Shown here in pieces: positions 12,268 to 23,565 of a DNA stretch of 64,000 nucleotides. Below the pieces are notes generated by a model, which saw only the letters and a program-made list of their open reading frames with translations, made no database searches and was not told the origin of the DNA. The stretch is from NCBI GenBank assembly GCA_019137255.1, contig WPDH01000080.1, forward strand, positions 1-64,000, given 5' to 3'. The stretch's first letter is position 1. Every line of letters starts with the position of its first letter. Position numbers and translations under genes: made by a program. Source of the stretch: Corinectria fuckeliana (taxonomy: Eukaryota; Ascomycota; Sordariomycetes; Hypocreales; Nectriaceae).

Positions 12268-14517
12268 TCACGCCCTCGACGAAAGCCCCAGCTCCTTGTA
12301 GAAGGATTCTGTGCTGGGCTCTCTGCCCAAGAACTCCTTCAGGAACTCCATCTCGTCGATGCTACCACCCTTCTCCAAGACAGTGTGGCGATATCTCCGG
12401 CCCTCTTTGCCGTCCATGGGATTCTTCGCAAAGAACGAGTGGAACATGTCGAGAGAAAAAACCTCAGAGTAGAGGTAGCCGTAGTATCCGGCATCATACC
12501 CGCCGATGAAGTGACCGATCCCGGCGTGGCGGTTGCCCCATTCCCTGCGTCCACGTCAGCTTCAGATTCTTCAGCGAAAATCGTCGAGTCAAATACTTAC
12601 AAGCCTTCTCCAAGATCTTCAGGGCCCTTGGTTCCAGAAATGTCGTGTCGCAGCGTGTTCCATAGCCGGCCAGCGTTCAACTTCTTGACTGCCTCGTGTG
12701 ACTCGGGAGTGTGAACAGTCATGTCGAAGGTGCCAATAGTGATTTGACCGAGAGCACCAATGGCCGAGTTGAGGCGTTTGGTCGAAATCAACTTTGCGAT
12801 CAAGTCATCGGGGATTGGCTCACTGGTCTCCCAGTGCTTAGACAGAGACTTGAGAACACTCGGGGTCCAGCACCAGTTCTCCAACATCTGCGAGGGGGCC
12901 TCGACGAAGTCAAGCACGGTGGAGGTACCGTGGAAGTAGCTGTAGCGGGTGCGTCCAGCCAAGTCGTGGATGCCGTGACCCAGCTCGTGGAACAAGGTCA
13001 GTACCTCATGGTGCTTGAGGAGGGACGGCTTCTTCGGCGTAGGCTTGCTGAAGTTGCAAACCAGAGCTGTGGCAGGGTAGTGCTTCTTGCCATCCTCGGC
13101 GATAAATCCAGGCTCAAGGTTGAAGTTGGCATTGTGGCCATACTTGTTGTCACGGGGATGAAGATCTAGGTAGAGATAGCCACAGAATGCGCCGCCCGCG
13201 GCCTCATCATCCCAGACGCTGTAAATCAGGACATCTTCGTGCCAAGCAATATCCTCGGCCTTGCCCGTCGGGCTCAGCCTGGCTCGCTCGTCTTCCTTCA
13301 GCTCGACAAAGACGAAGCCGAAAATTTCCTCGAAAATCTTGAGCATGCCAGCAAAGGTTGATTCAACGGGGAAGTACTGGGAGATTGCTGTCTCGTCGAC
13401 ACTGTACTCCTTTTCTTTCTGGATTCTGGAGTAGAACGATGAGTCCCACATGAAGAAATTGCCGTCGAAGTCGAGGCCACGCTCTTCGTAATCCTTCTTC
13501 TTGTATTCCAAAAGGGCATTGATTTCAGCCTTTCCTCCAGCAGCAAGCCGGGTGCGAAGGTCCTCCAGAAACTCGCTGACAGAGGCAGGATCCTTGGCCA
13601 TCTTCTCTTCGATTCGGAGGCTTGCGTGATTGGCATACCCGAGGAGTCGAGCAGCCTCGTCTCGAAGAGTGATGATTTCGGAGAAAAGAGGAACGTTCAT
13701 GTTGGCCTTTGCAGACTGTCAGTGACTCTTTCCATCTTTCTGGCAAATCAATATTGGTGTTCATTCCACATACCTTGTTGGATTCGGCAACCGTGTACTT
13801 GCGTCGCGTCTCTGCATCCAGGGCGTGCTTGATAAGGGGGAAGAAATGGTTGTATTTGAACGAGAGCTTTACCTTGCCCTCGTTATCTCCGGTTCCCTTC
13901 TCCAGAGTGTCGATGTCGATGTCATCGGTAGGGACACCCTTAAGCTCCTCGGGGGTGAACCAGATGGCGCCCTTTTCTTCGTTGAGATTGGTCTGGCACT
14001 GGATCTCCAGCTCACTGAGACGCTTCTGGATCTCCTTGAAGCGATCTCGCTTGGGCCCAGCTGGCAAGCGCAGACCGTTGCGAATGTACTTCTGGCGTTC
14101 CTTCTCCAACACATGCATGCGTTCCTTGTCCAGGCTTTCTGAAGCTCGGTTGGCAAAGACAGCGTCGACGACTTTGAAGATGTCCTCGCGCATGTTGCAT
14201 TCGATGCCAAAGTCATTAAAGACCTTCTCAGACTCGGTAGACGCATCTCTCAAAGCCTTGTCCGTGGAGACATGGTGGTAGAAGGTCAAGATCCGTCGCT
14301 GAGTGGCAGCCAGGTTCTCGTCGAGGAGGATGGGCTCAAGCACGTTGGCGAATTTAGCATCGTCCGCGGACACATTGGCCACCACGGAGTCCAGGGCCTT
14401 CTTGGTTGTATCGCACAGCTTCTTGGTGTCGGCCGCAATCGAGTCGGGGGTGGCGGTGAACAGCGGCGGCGCCTGGGGAGGGTTGCGATACTTGTCGGGA
14501 ACCATTGTGCTAGTCAT
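12268..14517 (-). CDS. PRD1: Saccharolysin-type oligopeptidase, peptidase family M3
   Basis: This is a cytosolic zinc metalloendopeptidase of the thimet oligopeptidase/saccharolysin family that cleaves short peptides, including those released by proteasome and organelle proteolysis. Exons on the minus strand are 14517-13774, 13715-12601 and 12544-12268, giving 711 residues, essentially the length of yeast Prd1. The zinc site is visible as HELGH (His491, Glu492, His495), with the third ligand in FVEAPSQMLENW (about Glu520). The conserved C-terminal segment HFIGGYDAGYYGYLYSEVF follows the last intron. Both introns (58 and 56 nt) have GTATGT and GTAAGT donors and CAG acceptors. The ATG at 14517 begins MTSTMVPDKYRNPP, and a second ATG lies four codons in. 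No mitochondrial leader is obvious. Confidence 0.95.
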
Positions 14518-15457
14518 CAACGAGCGTCGCGGGATGGTTGTTCGTGCTGCTTGGAATTTGAAGTGGTTGACAACTGAGCCGAGGCGAGAGATAGCTCGTG
14601 AGGAAGCCAGAATGGCGGCTAGGAGAAGGATGAGGAGGGAGAGGGAGAGGAGGGGCTTAAGAGCAGAACGTCTTTCCAGCTTGACTGTGGGGAGCCGATT
14701 GGCTCGATGCAGTCAGATTGAGCAGGTACCTATCTAGCAAGCGCTAGGAGGGGTAATGACAAAGAAAAGAGGGGTAGAGAAAGGTACAGCTCAGTTTCAC
14801 GGATGGTTAATCAGGCAGAAATGTGCATGAATGCTGCTAGGCGTCCGGAGGGCGTTTCAAGGCGTTGATTGATGATGCAGATGATGGGGCGAGATGCAAG
14901 CTGAGCTTCCGGAGTTAGGCTGGTGAGTTCCTGCCACCAACGGAAACGCGGGGCAAAATACGGACAGGTGCCTGCGTAATTGTGATGAACAATGGGAGAG
15001 GGATGCGCCTCGGCTTCAACTCTGCACCATGTGTGAGAAGCTGTAACTAATTGGGTGCCTCATTTCAAAATGCTATTCACCGCCTCATAATAATACCAAG
15101 ACACGCATGACTCTAGCCAAGCCCAAGCGATGGCGCTCCCATTGTTGTTAGCAGCCTTGTTGTCAATGCGACCGCCACATCCACCGACCCCGCCAAAACC
15201 CGGAGACGCCCGGGAACAATTGTCACGCAGCAAATCCAGCCAGCCAGTGAAGGGGCACAACAGAGGTTCAATTTGTCTGACTCCTGCTCGCCTCTTGAAA
15301 AACATCTACCATAAATCCATACATAATGCCTCGCGAATGCGTGGCAAGCAATTCTCCATCCCAGTTTAGCCAACCCATGTCTCTAATTAAACACGCAAGC
15401 AACGCCGTCCCAGCCACCTAGATGCATAACCCTGAGTCTACCAGAAACCCGTGTCGC
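14518..15457. other. Intergenic region upstream of PRD1
   Basis: About 940 bp between the PRD1 start and the 3' end of the myosin light chain gene. A purine-rich stretch lies at 14600-14660. No gene, tRNA or clear repeat was recognised. Confidence 0.4.
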
Positions 15458-16281
15458 TCAGTTGGCGAGGATGGTTCGCACGAGATCTACGGTCAAGAGT
15501 CAGTATACACAGCGCCCAGATTGAGGTTGAGGGGGCGGGGGCACGAACCAGTGTAGTTGACCTGGCCGGAGCTGGTGTCCACGGCCTTGAGGAGCTCGTC
15601 CACCTCCTCCTCAGTCATCTTCTCGCCCAAGTTCGTCAGGATGTACTTGATCTGGCCGACACCGATGAAGCCCGTCATGTCCTTATCGAAGACCTGGAAG
15701 CCGCGGCAGTACTCCTCGGGCTCGCCGGCTTCGCGGAAGCCACCGGGGCGGTTCAGGACGCGCTGGAAGGTCTCGAAATCGACTGTGTGATCGCGGAGTC
15801 AGACCGCTGTCCTCCATCCAAAAATCGGCACTGCGCATTGGACGGAGCCACTTACAGTCACCTGCAACATTCTTCTCGAGGTCCTGGATCTCGGCGAGGG
15901 TAGGGTTCTGGCCACAGGCGCGGAGAAGGTCGCCGAGGCTGTCGAGGGCAACACGGCCGTTGCCGCGCTTGTCGAACAGGGCGAAAGCCTCCTTGTAGTT
16001 GGTAGAAGCCTGGGAATCAATGTGGTTAGGAGCCATGATTGCGGTTGCAGATAGAGCGGTCAAAGCCTCGCAAGTGCAAATGAGATGCGATTCTGAACGT
16101 GCAGTAGTGAAAATGCAACGGGGTGCGGAGATGCCAGGGCAGAGAAATATGGTGTTCGCAGCGCAAAGAATGAGGCAAGAAACCAGTTATTCTGGCGGCG
16201 GGGAGGCGGCCGTCGAATCAGATGCAGCGAAATGCGCTCGCGGGGCGGTTTGTTTACACGGGTGACGGGGCAACTTACCAT
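15458..16281 (-). CDS. mlc1: Myosin light chain (Cdc4/Mlc1-like EF-hand protein)
   Basis: This is a calmodulin-like essential light chain that binds IQ motifs of type II and V myosins and acts in the cytokinetic ring and in vesicle transport. The favoured model on the minus strand is 16281-16279 (ATG alone), 16009-15856, 15782-15549 and 15486-15458, giving 139 residues, close to fission-yeast Cdc4. The protein starts M-ASTNYKEAFALFDKRGNG, contains DLLRACGQNPT and FQVFDKDMTGFIG, and ends YTDLVRTILAN. EF-hand loops are degenerate, as is usual for light chains. The 269-nt first intron has a GTAAGT donor directly after ATG, and CTAAC then CCCAG before the second exon. The alternative is an unspliced start at 16036, which adds nine residues (MAPNHIDSQ). 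The last intron uses a weaker GTTCGT donor. Confidence 0.88.
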
Positions 16282-17204
16282 TTTGGGTTTGAATCGGGGG
16301 GTCGCTGGCCAGCTGAAGACGTGGACACACGAGAAGACGCAAGAGGGCAGAAAAAGCCAGTCGACAAGCAAGAGATTGAGTTGTTTGGTGATGGGTATGC
16401 AAGGCGAGGAAAAAGGTGTTGAGGTTGGAAAGATGGGGAAGCCAGAAAAGCAGCAGACGTCCGCTCCTTGTGCATGGGCGTTCACGCTCTGGCCTCCTCG
16501 GTGGCCTTTTTTCCTGATACTGACGGGGCAACCGTGTCAGCCAGGCAGCGAACCAGCCAATGGACGGGGTGCCACTATTAGCAATCATTCAATGCCACAA
16601 GCCTTGTTATCGACGAGGGGCTGAAAGAACCATGCGGTATTCTGCGTAAAAAGTGCACAATTTCCTTTAAGGGGCTTGGTGCGCCCTTTCATAAAAGCCC
16701 CGTTTGTTGACCGCCACCATTCCGTGGTGTTGTTGTGCACGAAGCAGCGGTGATCTCATCTAGCCCCACCTTTCCGCCTCACCTCCTGAACACTAGACCA
16801 GGAGAAAACCATATCGACAGCTTGGTCGAGTCGTGCAAACGACAACCATTGCAGCGGCTAAGTAACTTATAAGTACGGAGTAGTTGACTATAATATATTC
16901 TCGTTACATCGAGGACCCTCCTAGAATTAACATCATATAGAAGAGGGCAACAAATTTGCAATATATGTCCATCCGTCGCAAATATCACCGCTCCCACGTC
17001 TAGTGTCAATAGATTCGCCTTGTTATTTATAGCTCGTTACCCCTTGCTGTGATGGACTCTCGTTGTGCTTTCATACCTTAATTTTCGTCATGTTCACATT
17101 GTCCCAAAAGTCGTGCCGCTCTCTATTAGCACAAGATCTCTATCTACTCTTTAACGGAACAAACTAGACCGTCAGGCCTCTTCAAGCTCCTAGCAGGATA
17201 AAAT
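16282..17204. other. Intergenic region upstream of the myosin light chain gene
   Basis: About 920 bp. The first few hundred bases are the light-chain promoter and leader. The AT-richer part at 16860-17200 abuts the 3' end of the methyltransferase gene. No further gene was seen. Confidence 0.4.
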
Positions 17205-18170
17205 TCATGATCGCCGAGCCAACAGAATGTACGTTCCCCAAACCGTCTCAACCTCTGCATTTCGCCATTGGTCGCCCAGTGCTTTCCATTCAGGTTCCGC
17301 CTCTAGTATCTGATCAAGCATCAGGTCCACGATGTCCCCATCGCCACCCTGAGCCCGGCTCTTCTTGTCCGGATGCGCATCCATCCAGCCCTGGTATGAG
17401 CTAAAGGTTCTCGCGTAGGCCTCAAACTGACCCAAGTTGAGGCTCTTCCGCATCCAAGCCGTTTCTGGACCCGCGATATTCACCGTGTCTTTGTCAACGT
17501 CGTACATGATCCTCTCCACATCTTCCCATTCTGCCTGTGGGGGCTTCACCGCGACTAACAGGTCGCGCAGGATATCTCTCCCAGGCCGCTCCCAATACTG
17601 GTTCATCCCTTCGAGTCCTTCGACTACCTCCCCTTCGCCGTAGCAGAATCTGTCAAATATCTTGTTGGCCTGAGAGTGTCCGACAATGATGTTGTCTTTG
17701 TACCCGAAAAAGCCGATCGACCCTCCTGGCTTGACTACCCTAGACAGCTCCGGCCAGGCTTTGGAGTAGTCAAACCAGTGCGCAGCTTGCGCCGCGACAG
17801 CTAGATCAATTGATTTGTCGGGAATGAAAGACAAGTCTTCCGAATTGCCTTGTCGGAACGATATCTTTGGGTCTTTAGTTGTCTTCTCTGCTTGACTGAT
17901 CATGCCAGCGCTCGGATCAATTGCAATTGCCTTTGCAAAATGCGGGGCTAACTCTCTTGTGGCGACTCCATGCCCGCACCCCAGATCTAGCAACGTCCCA
18001 CTTGAAGTATTCGAGTTGCAATAACCCAAGATAGTCTTGAAGAGGTATGGAGGATAAGTTGGCCTAGCAGCTGCATATCCAGCCGCAGAAAAGGTGGCTC
18101 TTCTAAAGGAATAGTTAGCGCTTCTTCCTGCAAAGCTATGACAGGTACAAACCGACCCAAATACAGACAT
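17205..18170 (-). CDS. Class I SAM-dependent methyltransferase
   Basis: This is a single-exon Rossmann-fold methyltransferase of 321 residues. Motif I (LLDLGCGHG, residues about 58-66) binds S-adenosylmethionine. AIAIDPSAGMISQAE gives the acidic residue at the end of strand 2. GNSEDLSF and SIDLAVAAQAAHWFD match motifs II-III, and VVKPGGSIGFFGY is the usual post-motif III segment. The arrangement resembles fungal trans-aconitate methyltransferase-like proteins, but the substrate is unknown. The ATG at 18170 is the first real ATG in frame (MSVFGSVCTCH). The N-terminal 25 residues precede the family's usual start FSAAGYAAARPTYPP. A 281-bp divergent promoter is shared with the CoA-binding gene. 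Confidence 0.85.
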   Translation of the reverse strand: MSVFGSVCTCHSFAGRSANYSFRRATFSAAGYAAARPTYPPYLFKTILGYCNSNTSSGTLLDLGCGHGVATRELAPHFAKAIAIDPSAGMISQAEKTTKDPKISFRQGNSEDLSFIPDKSIDLAVAAQAAHWFDYSKAWPELSRVVKPGGSIGFFGYKDNIIVGHSQANKIFDRFCYGEGEVVEGLEGMNQYWERPGRDILRDLLVAVKPPQAEWEDVERIMYDVDKDTVNIAGPETAWMRKSLNLGQFEAYARTFSSYQGWMDAHPDKKSRAQGGDGDIVDLMLDQILEAEPEWKALGDQWRNAEVETVWGTYILLARRS

Positions 18171-18285
18171 GGTTAACACGGCCAATTGAGGACAAGCCTT
18201 GGCTTATTGGATTTACCGACTTCAGTGGATGGGAAGACAAAAAGGGTTAAATAGTTGGCAGTCCGTCTAAACGTGCCGAATCCTG

Positions 18286-18292
18286 TGACGTC
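18286..18292. promoter_or_regulatory. CRE-like TGACGTC site
   Basis: TGACGTC lies in the 281-bp interval between the divergent methyltransferase and CoA-binding genes. It matches the core recognised by fungal bZIP (ATF/CREB-type) factors. Function is inferred from motif and position only. Confidence 0.3.
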
Positions 18293-18451
18293 GTAATGAT
18301 CGGCTGAATGGCGTTTTGCTCGGAACCCCGCAGTTGACTTCGGTGTTATCGGCAACTTGCTTTTGAGCATAGCACTTGCAACGACATCGCAGCACCAAAA
18401 CAACTCCACTTGACCCGACCCGACCGATTTCTCTCTACTTACGCAGCAACT

Positions 18452-18991
18452 ATGACTACTGAGGCTACTGTTCGGAAGTTCTTCACCTCCTCCGCCTTCG
18501 CCGTCGTTGGAGCGAGCTCCAACCCAGCAAAGTTCGGACACCGAGGTATGTTCTCCGTGCTGACTCGCGATCACATCAAACCCCTGCGCAGGAACTAGCC
18601 CCTACTAAACTCGCTGTTTGCAGTGTTCACTTGGTATCTGGTGCATGACCTGCCAGTGACTCCCATCAACCCGGGGTCGGCGACCATATCCGCCCTGGAA
18701 GAGGATCATCCCACTGTCCCCGACGTGGCCGGTCTCCCCAATCCCAAGCAAACGTCGCTCTCTGTCATCACCCCGCCGGGTGCGACGCTGAAGGTTCTGC
18801 AGGAGGCCAAGAGATTGGGAATCCCCTCTGTTTGGCTACAGCCCGGAAGCTTTGACGACGAGGTCATCGAGTTCGCTAATGAGGAGGGGGCGTTCGAGGC
18901 TGTTGTTGCTGGTGACGGTGGCCGAGGCCATGAGGGGTGGTGCATCTTGGTCGACGGTGAACGTGGCTTGAAGGGTGTTGGAAAGCTGTGA
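18452..18991 (+). CDS. CoA-binding domain protein (YccU-like)
   Basis: This is a small Rossmann-fold protein of the CoA_binding_2 family. Exons are 18452-18545 and 18624-18991, giving 153 residues. The glycine-rich nucleotide-binding start AVVGASSNPAKFGHR (residues about 17-31) is split from VFTWYLVHDLPVTPINP by an intron with a GTATGT donor, CTAAAC-like branch and TTTGCAG acceptor. Further family features are SVITPPGATLKVLQEA and the IPSVWLQPGSFDDEVIEFA stretch, which reproduces the usual order of this domain. The cellular role of these proteins is not established in fungi. No signal peptide or membrane segment is present. Confidence 0.88.
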
Positions 18992-19383
18992 TTGACTGAC
19001 CATGACTGACCATGACGCACGGGCCACTAACCGAGTCACTCATCGTCAAGACGCACCAAGGCCTGCCACAACTGGGCAAGGGATGCTTTGCATGTCCAGG
19101 TCCCGTCTTTCCATCATCTCCTGATAGATAGGATTAGGCGTTGCGGCCTCTGGTTTAGCACTCAAACTCTTCCTCATTACATAAGCTTCATCAATCATCC
19201 GATTATAAAACACACAACCTTAACCCCTCTATGACCATCCTATCCTCTATGCCTCTACATTCCATACCTTGTACTTATCACTCTTCCTTTCTACCAAAAT
19301 ACCAATGTATGTTATGTTCATGTCCTTTACTCAGACCTAATACTAATATCATGTCAACAGTAAGCATCGGAATGGCAGAGTAA
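18992..19383. other. Intergenic region after the CoA-binding gene
   Basis: About 390 bp. It contains several ATGs and a possible GTAAGC donor near 19350, but no convincing signal-peptide exon for the downstream reading frame. Confidence 0.35.
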
Positions 19384-20082
19384 TTATTCCTCGAGTTCCG
19401 AATAGAGGATGTACTCAATAAGGACCCTTGGCTACCGGTAGTTGAACCTTGGGCTAGTGCATATGTTGATGCGATCAACGATAGGAGATATGGCGATGCG
19501 ATATGGGCGCGCTATCATATATTCGGAGAAGTACACAACGGCGTTCTCAACGGTACGAATACAACTGTACTCGAGAGCATTGAAGAGGATGCGATTGAGT
19601 ATAGAGTCAATGAGCCAGAGTTGTATGCGGAGGCTGTATCGTTTTATATGAACACCACCAGTGCGAATGATGGACATAACGATGTGTTGAAGCTTCTTCT
19701 GCGCATCAGTCGCGAAGACGTCACCGACCTGGACGCAGACCTTCAGAAACGTACCACGTACTCTCTCCGTTGCGATACGCGAGACAATTTGGCTTACAGA
19801 TCTTACTGCATCAAGCTCATCAACAAATTGTCTCAGAGGTCGCGATACTTAGGCAGGGATCGCGCAGTTGGTGTGCATGGAAATTGTTGGCTGCGAGTTG
19901 GAACGTACGAGAGGTCAACTGACATCACATGCTACGCCATTCACGCGGTGGCCCAACTCATCGAAGAGAAGTGCACATTCGTACCATCCTATTGCAATGC
20001 CAAGAAAGTCTCAAGCTGGTCGCCTGCGAATTCCGGGCATCGCAAGGTCTGCCTCAGCGCAAAGTCCACGGGGTGCTCCTAG
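19384..20082 (+). CDS. WD-like domain secreted-protein fragment (start not found)
   Basis: A 232-codon open frame from just after an in-frame TAA (19381) to a TAG at 20080. The C-terminal half resembles fungal WD-like domain proteins, which are secreted and Cys-rich. The sequence around 19770-20080 has AYRSYCIKLINKL, HGNCWLRVG, a Cys-containing helix, and the ending VCLSAKSTGCS, with cysteines in similar order. The usual CC in the family's GCC.SW stretch reads CW here. N-terminally there is WASAYVDAINDRRYGDA and an NGTNTT glycosylation-like site. No in-frame ATG precedes residue 90, so an upstream exon with a signal peptide must exist, or the gene has lost its 5' end. I could not find a splice pair with adequate length and frame. 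It could be a pseudogene. Confidence 0.45.
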   Translation, partial: LFLEFRIEDVLNKDPWLPVVEPWASAYVDAINDRRYGDAIWARYHIFGEVHNGVLNGTNTTVLESIEEDAIEYRVNEPELYAEAVSFYMNTTSANDGHNDVLKLLLRISREDVTDLDADLQKRTTYSLRCDTRDNLAYRSYCIKLINKLSQRSRYLGRDRAVGVHGNCWLRVGTYERSTDITCYAIHAVAQLIEEKCTFVPSYCNAKKVSSWSPANSGHRKVCLSAKSTGCS

Positions 20083-20801
20083 ATGGTCACCCATTCATGG
20101 TGCTGCAGCGAGATGACACGGCACAATCGTTCTCCCGATATCCCACAGGCCGGCAATCGACTTCTATATTTCCATGTCACGTTGCAGCCATAGAGAGCCG
20201 CCACGGCAGTCAACATCGAGGCACTCATGGAAGAGGTAGATGGCTGGCTTGCGACGAGGTTGATGATGTGGATGAAGGCGATGGAGTGGACGATTTGGTG
20301 GAAATTGACTCGGACTGAAGTTGACTGAGAGGTAAGAAACGTCAAGGGCATGACATGTGCAGGTCATTCAATGTATGAAGCAGACTTTCTCCCGTATACC
20401 AATAATGAGGCGGAAACTACCTCGGTAATTCGAGACCTTGACCGAGATAATCCAAGGTGAGTGGGGGTCACCGAGATCCCAAACACGGTGGAGGCCCCAC
20501 TCCCCCGAAAGTAAACAAACGCGCCCAGACCCACACTCACACAAGATGCTCGATCTAGGGCATCTGGTCGTCACAGCTACTCCCATCACGAATTCCTCTC
20601 CGACAATCAATACCCTCCGCACCAACCACCCGAGGAAAGTACGAAAAAACTCGTGAACGGTTCTTTACGATTGAAATGATAACGACTTTTGACTCAATTT
20701 AAATCCACTGCCGCCGCACCTCGCGCCTGTTAATTATCTCGACGTCGCGTCCCCCGACCGAACTCAACACGGTTCGATCCCGGTTGCACCGCGTCGGCAA
20801 C
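20083..20801. other. Intergenic region upstream of BIR1
   Basis: About 720 bp holding the 3' end of the WD-like frame and the promoter of the next gene. The last 100 bp are GC-rich with CGACGTCGCG. No other gene was recognised. Confidence 0.4.
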
Positions 20802-23565
20802 ATGTCCGCCGAGGAGATCACCGACGAATACATCACCTACGAGAGTCGCCTGGCGTCTTTTCACAAGAGCGTCAAGAAGCGAGCCTCAGGTGCCAATGGA
20901 CGAGGCACCAAGAACTTAGCTTGGCCACACCGAAACATTGCGCCCGCGAGTGTACGCGCTCTGCCACGCCGTGATTCTGTACGATGCTGACGTGTCTGAA
21001 CAGCTTGCTCGCGCTGGGTTCTTCTACAACCCTAGCCCAGTCAGTCCCGATAACGTCACTTGCTTCCTCTGCCACAAAGGGCTTGACGGCTGGGAGGCGG
21101 GCGATGATCCGCTCCTCGAACACCTTAAGCATGGTCCCGACTGTGGCTGGGCTCTCGTAGCTGCCATCGAAGCAGAGCTTGGAGACTACGCGCAAGAAAA
21201 CCCAAGCCAGCCCTACATGAAGGATGCTCGAAAAGCAACGTTTGCTGAGAGGTGGCCGCACGATTCGAAGAAAGGATGGAAATGCAAAACCAAGCAGGTA
21301 GGTTTTCAAGCACAACCTGGATAACCTTCGTTGACGTTGAGTAGCTGGTCGACGCCGGTTGGAAGTACACGCCAACCTCAGACTCGGACGATATGGCCAC
21401 TTGCGTCTACTGCCAGTTGGCGCTTGACGGTTGGGAGCCTGCCGACAAACCCCTGTACGTCTTTTGAATACCTTCATCTGACGATTCCACAGCTGACACG
21501 ACGCAGCGATGAACATTACAACCGATCTCCCGACTGCCCGTTTTTTGCTTTGCTTGAACAAACACAGGGCGCGAAGAAGACAAGCCGACCAAAGGCCGGT
21601 CGCGCATCTAAGGCATCGCGACTGTCTGTTCAATCCGTCGCTACGGTCACATCAGAAGCGGCATCCGTATCCGATTCAATGATCGGTCCGGAAGATAGCG
21701 TATTGACTACCGCCTCTACGCAAGGTGTTAAGAAGAGTAAAGCACGGAAGACTACGACTGGCAAGGGAAGGAAAACTAAGGCTAAGAAGGAAGAACCTGT
21801 TGAGGAGACGGAGGCCGAGACTGAGGAAGAGGAAGCTCTCCCGCCGCTGAAGCCTACTCGCGGGAAAAAGCGAGCGAGCACAGTTCTGGACGACTCAACC
21901 GTTATCACCATAGAAGCCCCGGCTCCGAAGAAGCGAGCGAAAGGAACCCGCGGCAACGCCACAGCGAATAGTTCGGCTATGGACCCTGAGGACGATGCCG
22001 ATATGATGGATGCGCCGGCTCTTAAGAAAACGGCTGGGCGAAAGAATGCCGCAGCATCAACAACCAAGGCTCGTAAAGCATCGACAGCGTCCGTCGCTTC
22101 GGCCACATCTGCAACATCCGTCCCCGGAGCCTTCCCCGATGACGACGAGATTGAACGCCAGCTGGAAGCGGATCTTGAGAGACGGCTAAGTGAGGACGAG
22201 GAAATAACAGTCGACCCTGACTCTGAGCGTTTCAATACCTCGAAGAGCAAGGAACCTAGGATTTCAACTACCCAGGTAGAGGCCGCCCAAGAGTCAACAG
22301 ATTACGCCATGTTCAACCCTGCTCCTGTGGAGCCTGACGAGGCCGAGGTCGAGGACGAATTGAAGGCGCTCCAGGCTGAGATGGAGATTGAGGAACCCCA
22401 GGAACTGCACGTCCCTAAGAAGGGCCGGAAGGCTGGTACTCGCAAGGCCTCGAAACAGACAAAGACCAAGAAGGCCAAGGCGCCTACTCCAGAGCCCGTT
22501 GAGGAAGAAGTGGTGGCCCCCGAACCCCAACCAGAGCTCGAAGAAGAGATCCCAAGGGACAGCCTAGCTAGCACGGGCACAGTTGTCATCAAGAACACGG
22601 CGGTGGCAAGGCTAAGTACCGAAAAGAGAGGGCGCGGACGCCCATCCAAGGCATCGCTTACCTCCCGAGAGTCCACTGGTGCAGTTGAGCTCGTTGAAGC
22701 CCCAATAGAGTCTCCCACTGAACCGCTCGTTGAGCCTTCCACTGAGCCTATCGCTCCGCTAGCGAAACGCGGTCGCGGCCGTCCATCCAAGGCGTCCCTA
22801 GCTGCTCGCGCCTCGATCGATGCAGAGAGCGCTCAGCCGACCGCGGCTCCCCCAAAACGCGGCCGCGGAAGGCCGTCGAAGAAGTCCGTTGAGGCTCGTC
22901 AGTCACTAGAGGCCGCCAACGGCCAAGAGGCAGCAGAGGCAGTCGAAGAAGAGGTGTACTCGGCTGAAGTTGTTGAGAAGGCCAAGGCTCCAGTCGTCTC
23001 TTTTGAGGAGCCGCAGCAATCCCCGGTTGCAAGAGTTATGGCCTCATCGCCGCCTCCCAGCGCCAGGCATTTGGCAAACCCTCCCTCAACGCCAGGCAGA
23101 GTCGTCTCGCCAGCGCCATCAGCTCGACAAGCCGCCATCTCGCCGTCGCAATCGCCCCAATCATCGGACGCCGAGAACCAGCCCCCGTCGTCGAAGCCCG
23201 CTGCCAGCGTCAAACGGGTCGCCTTGGCACCGGTTGTGGCAACACCTGCGCATGGCTCACCATCCAAGCGCAACGTGATTGCTGGTCTCCGAAGCACGGC
23301 CCCCTGGGAAGAAGTGGATGTTGAGGCCGTCCTGGGATCCCCGCGTCCCAAAGGCGACAAGGAGAATGGCGTCGTTGAGCGATTGCTGAAGCAGGGCAAC
23401 ACCCTCACGTCGCCGGAGAAGCAGATGACGGTGGAGGAGTGGATATTCCACAATGCGGGCGAGGCGGAGAAGAAGCTGAAGCAGGAGTGCGAGGCCATGG
23501 TTAGCCGGTTCGAAAGCGAGGGCAGCAAGGCGATGCGCGTGCTTGAGGGATTGGTGGTGGAATGA
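20802..23565 (+). CDS. BIR1: Survivin/Bir1-like protein with two BIR domains
   Basis: This is the inner-centromere subunit of the chromosomal passenger complex, which with INCENP and Aurora kinase controls chromosome segregation and cytokinesis. Exons 20802-20951, 21004-21297, 21345-21454 and 21507-23565 give 870 residues. Two BIR zinc sites are complete: Cys70-Cys73-His90-Cys97 and Cys168-Cys171-His188-Cys195, both with CX2CX16HX6C spacing. A long Lys/Glu/Ser-rich disordered region follows with three AT-hook-like KRGRGRPSK motifs (from residues about 558, 605 and 635). The C-terminus has a conserved helical block around MTVEEWIFHNAGEAEKKLKQ. Intron 1 has a weaker GTACGC donor but a CTGAC branch and CAG acceptor. 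The other donors are GTAGGT and GTACGT. Confidence 0.93.

Noticed and set aside
22302..22790. Minus-strand ORF opposite BIR1
   Set aside because: It is a shadow of the low-complexity Lys/Glu/Pro region. The sense frame carries the conserved C-terminus.
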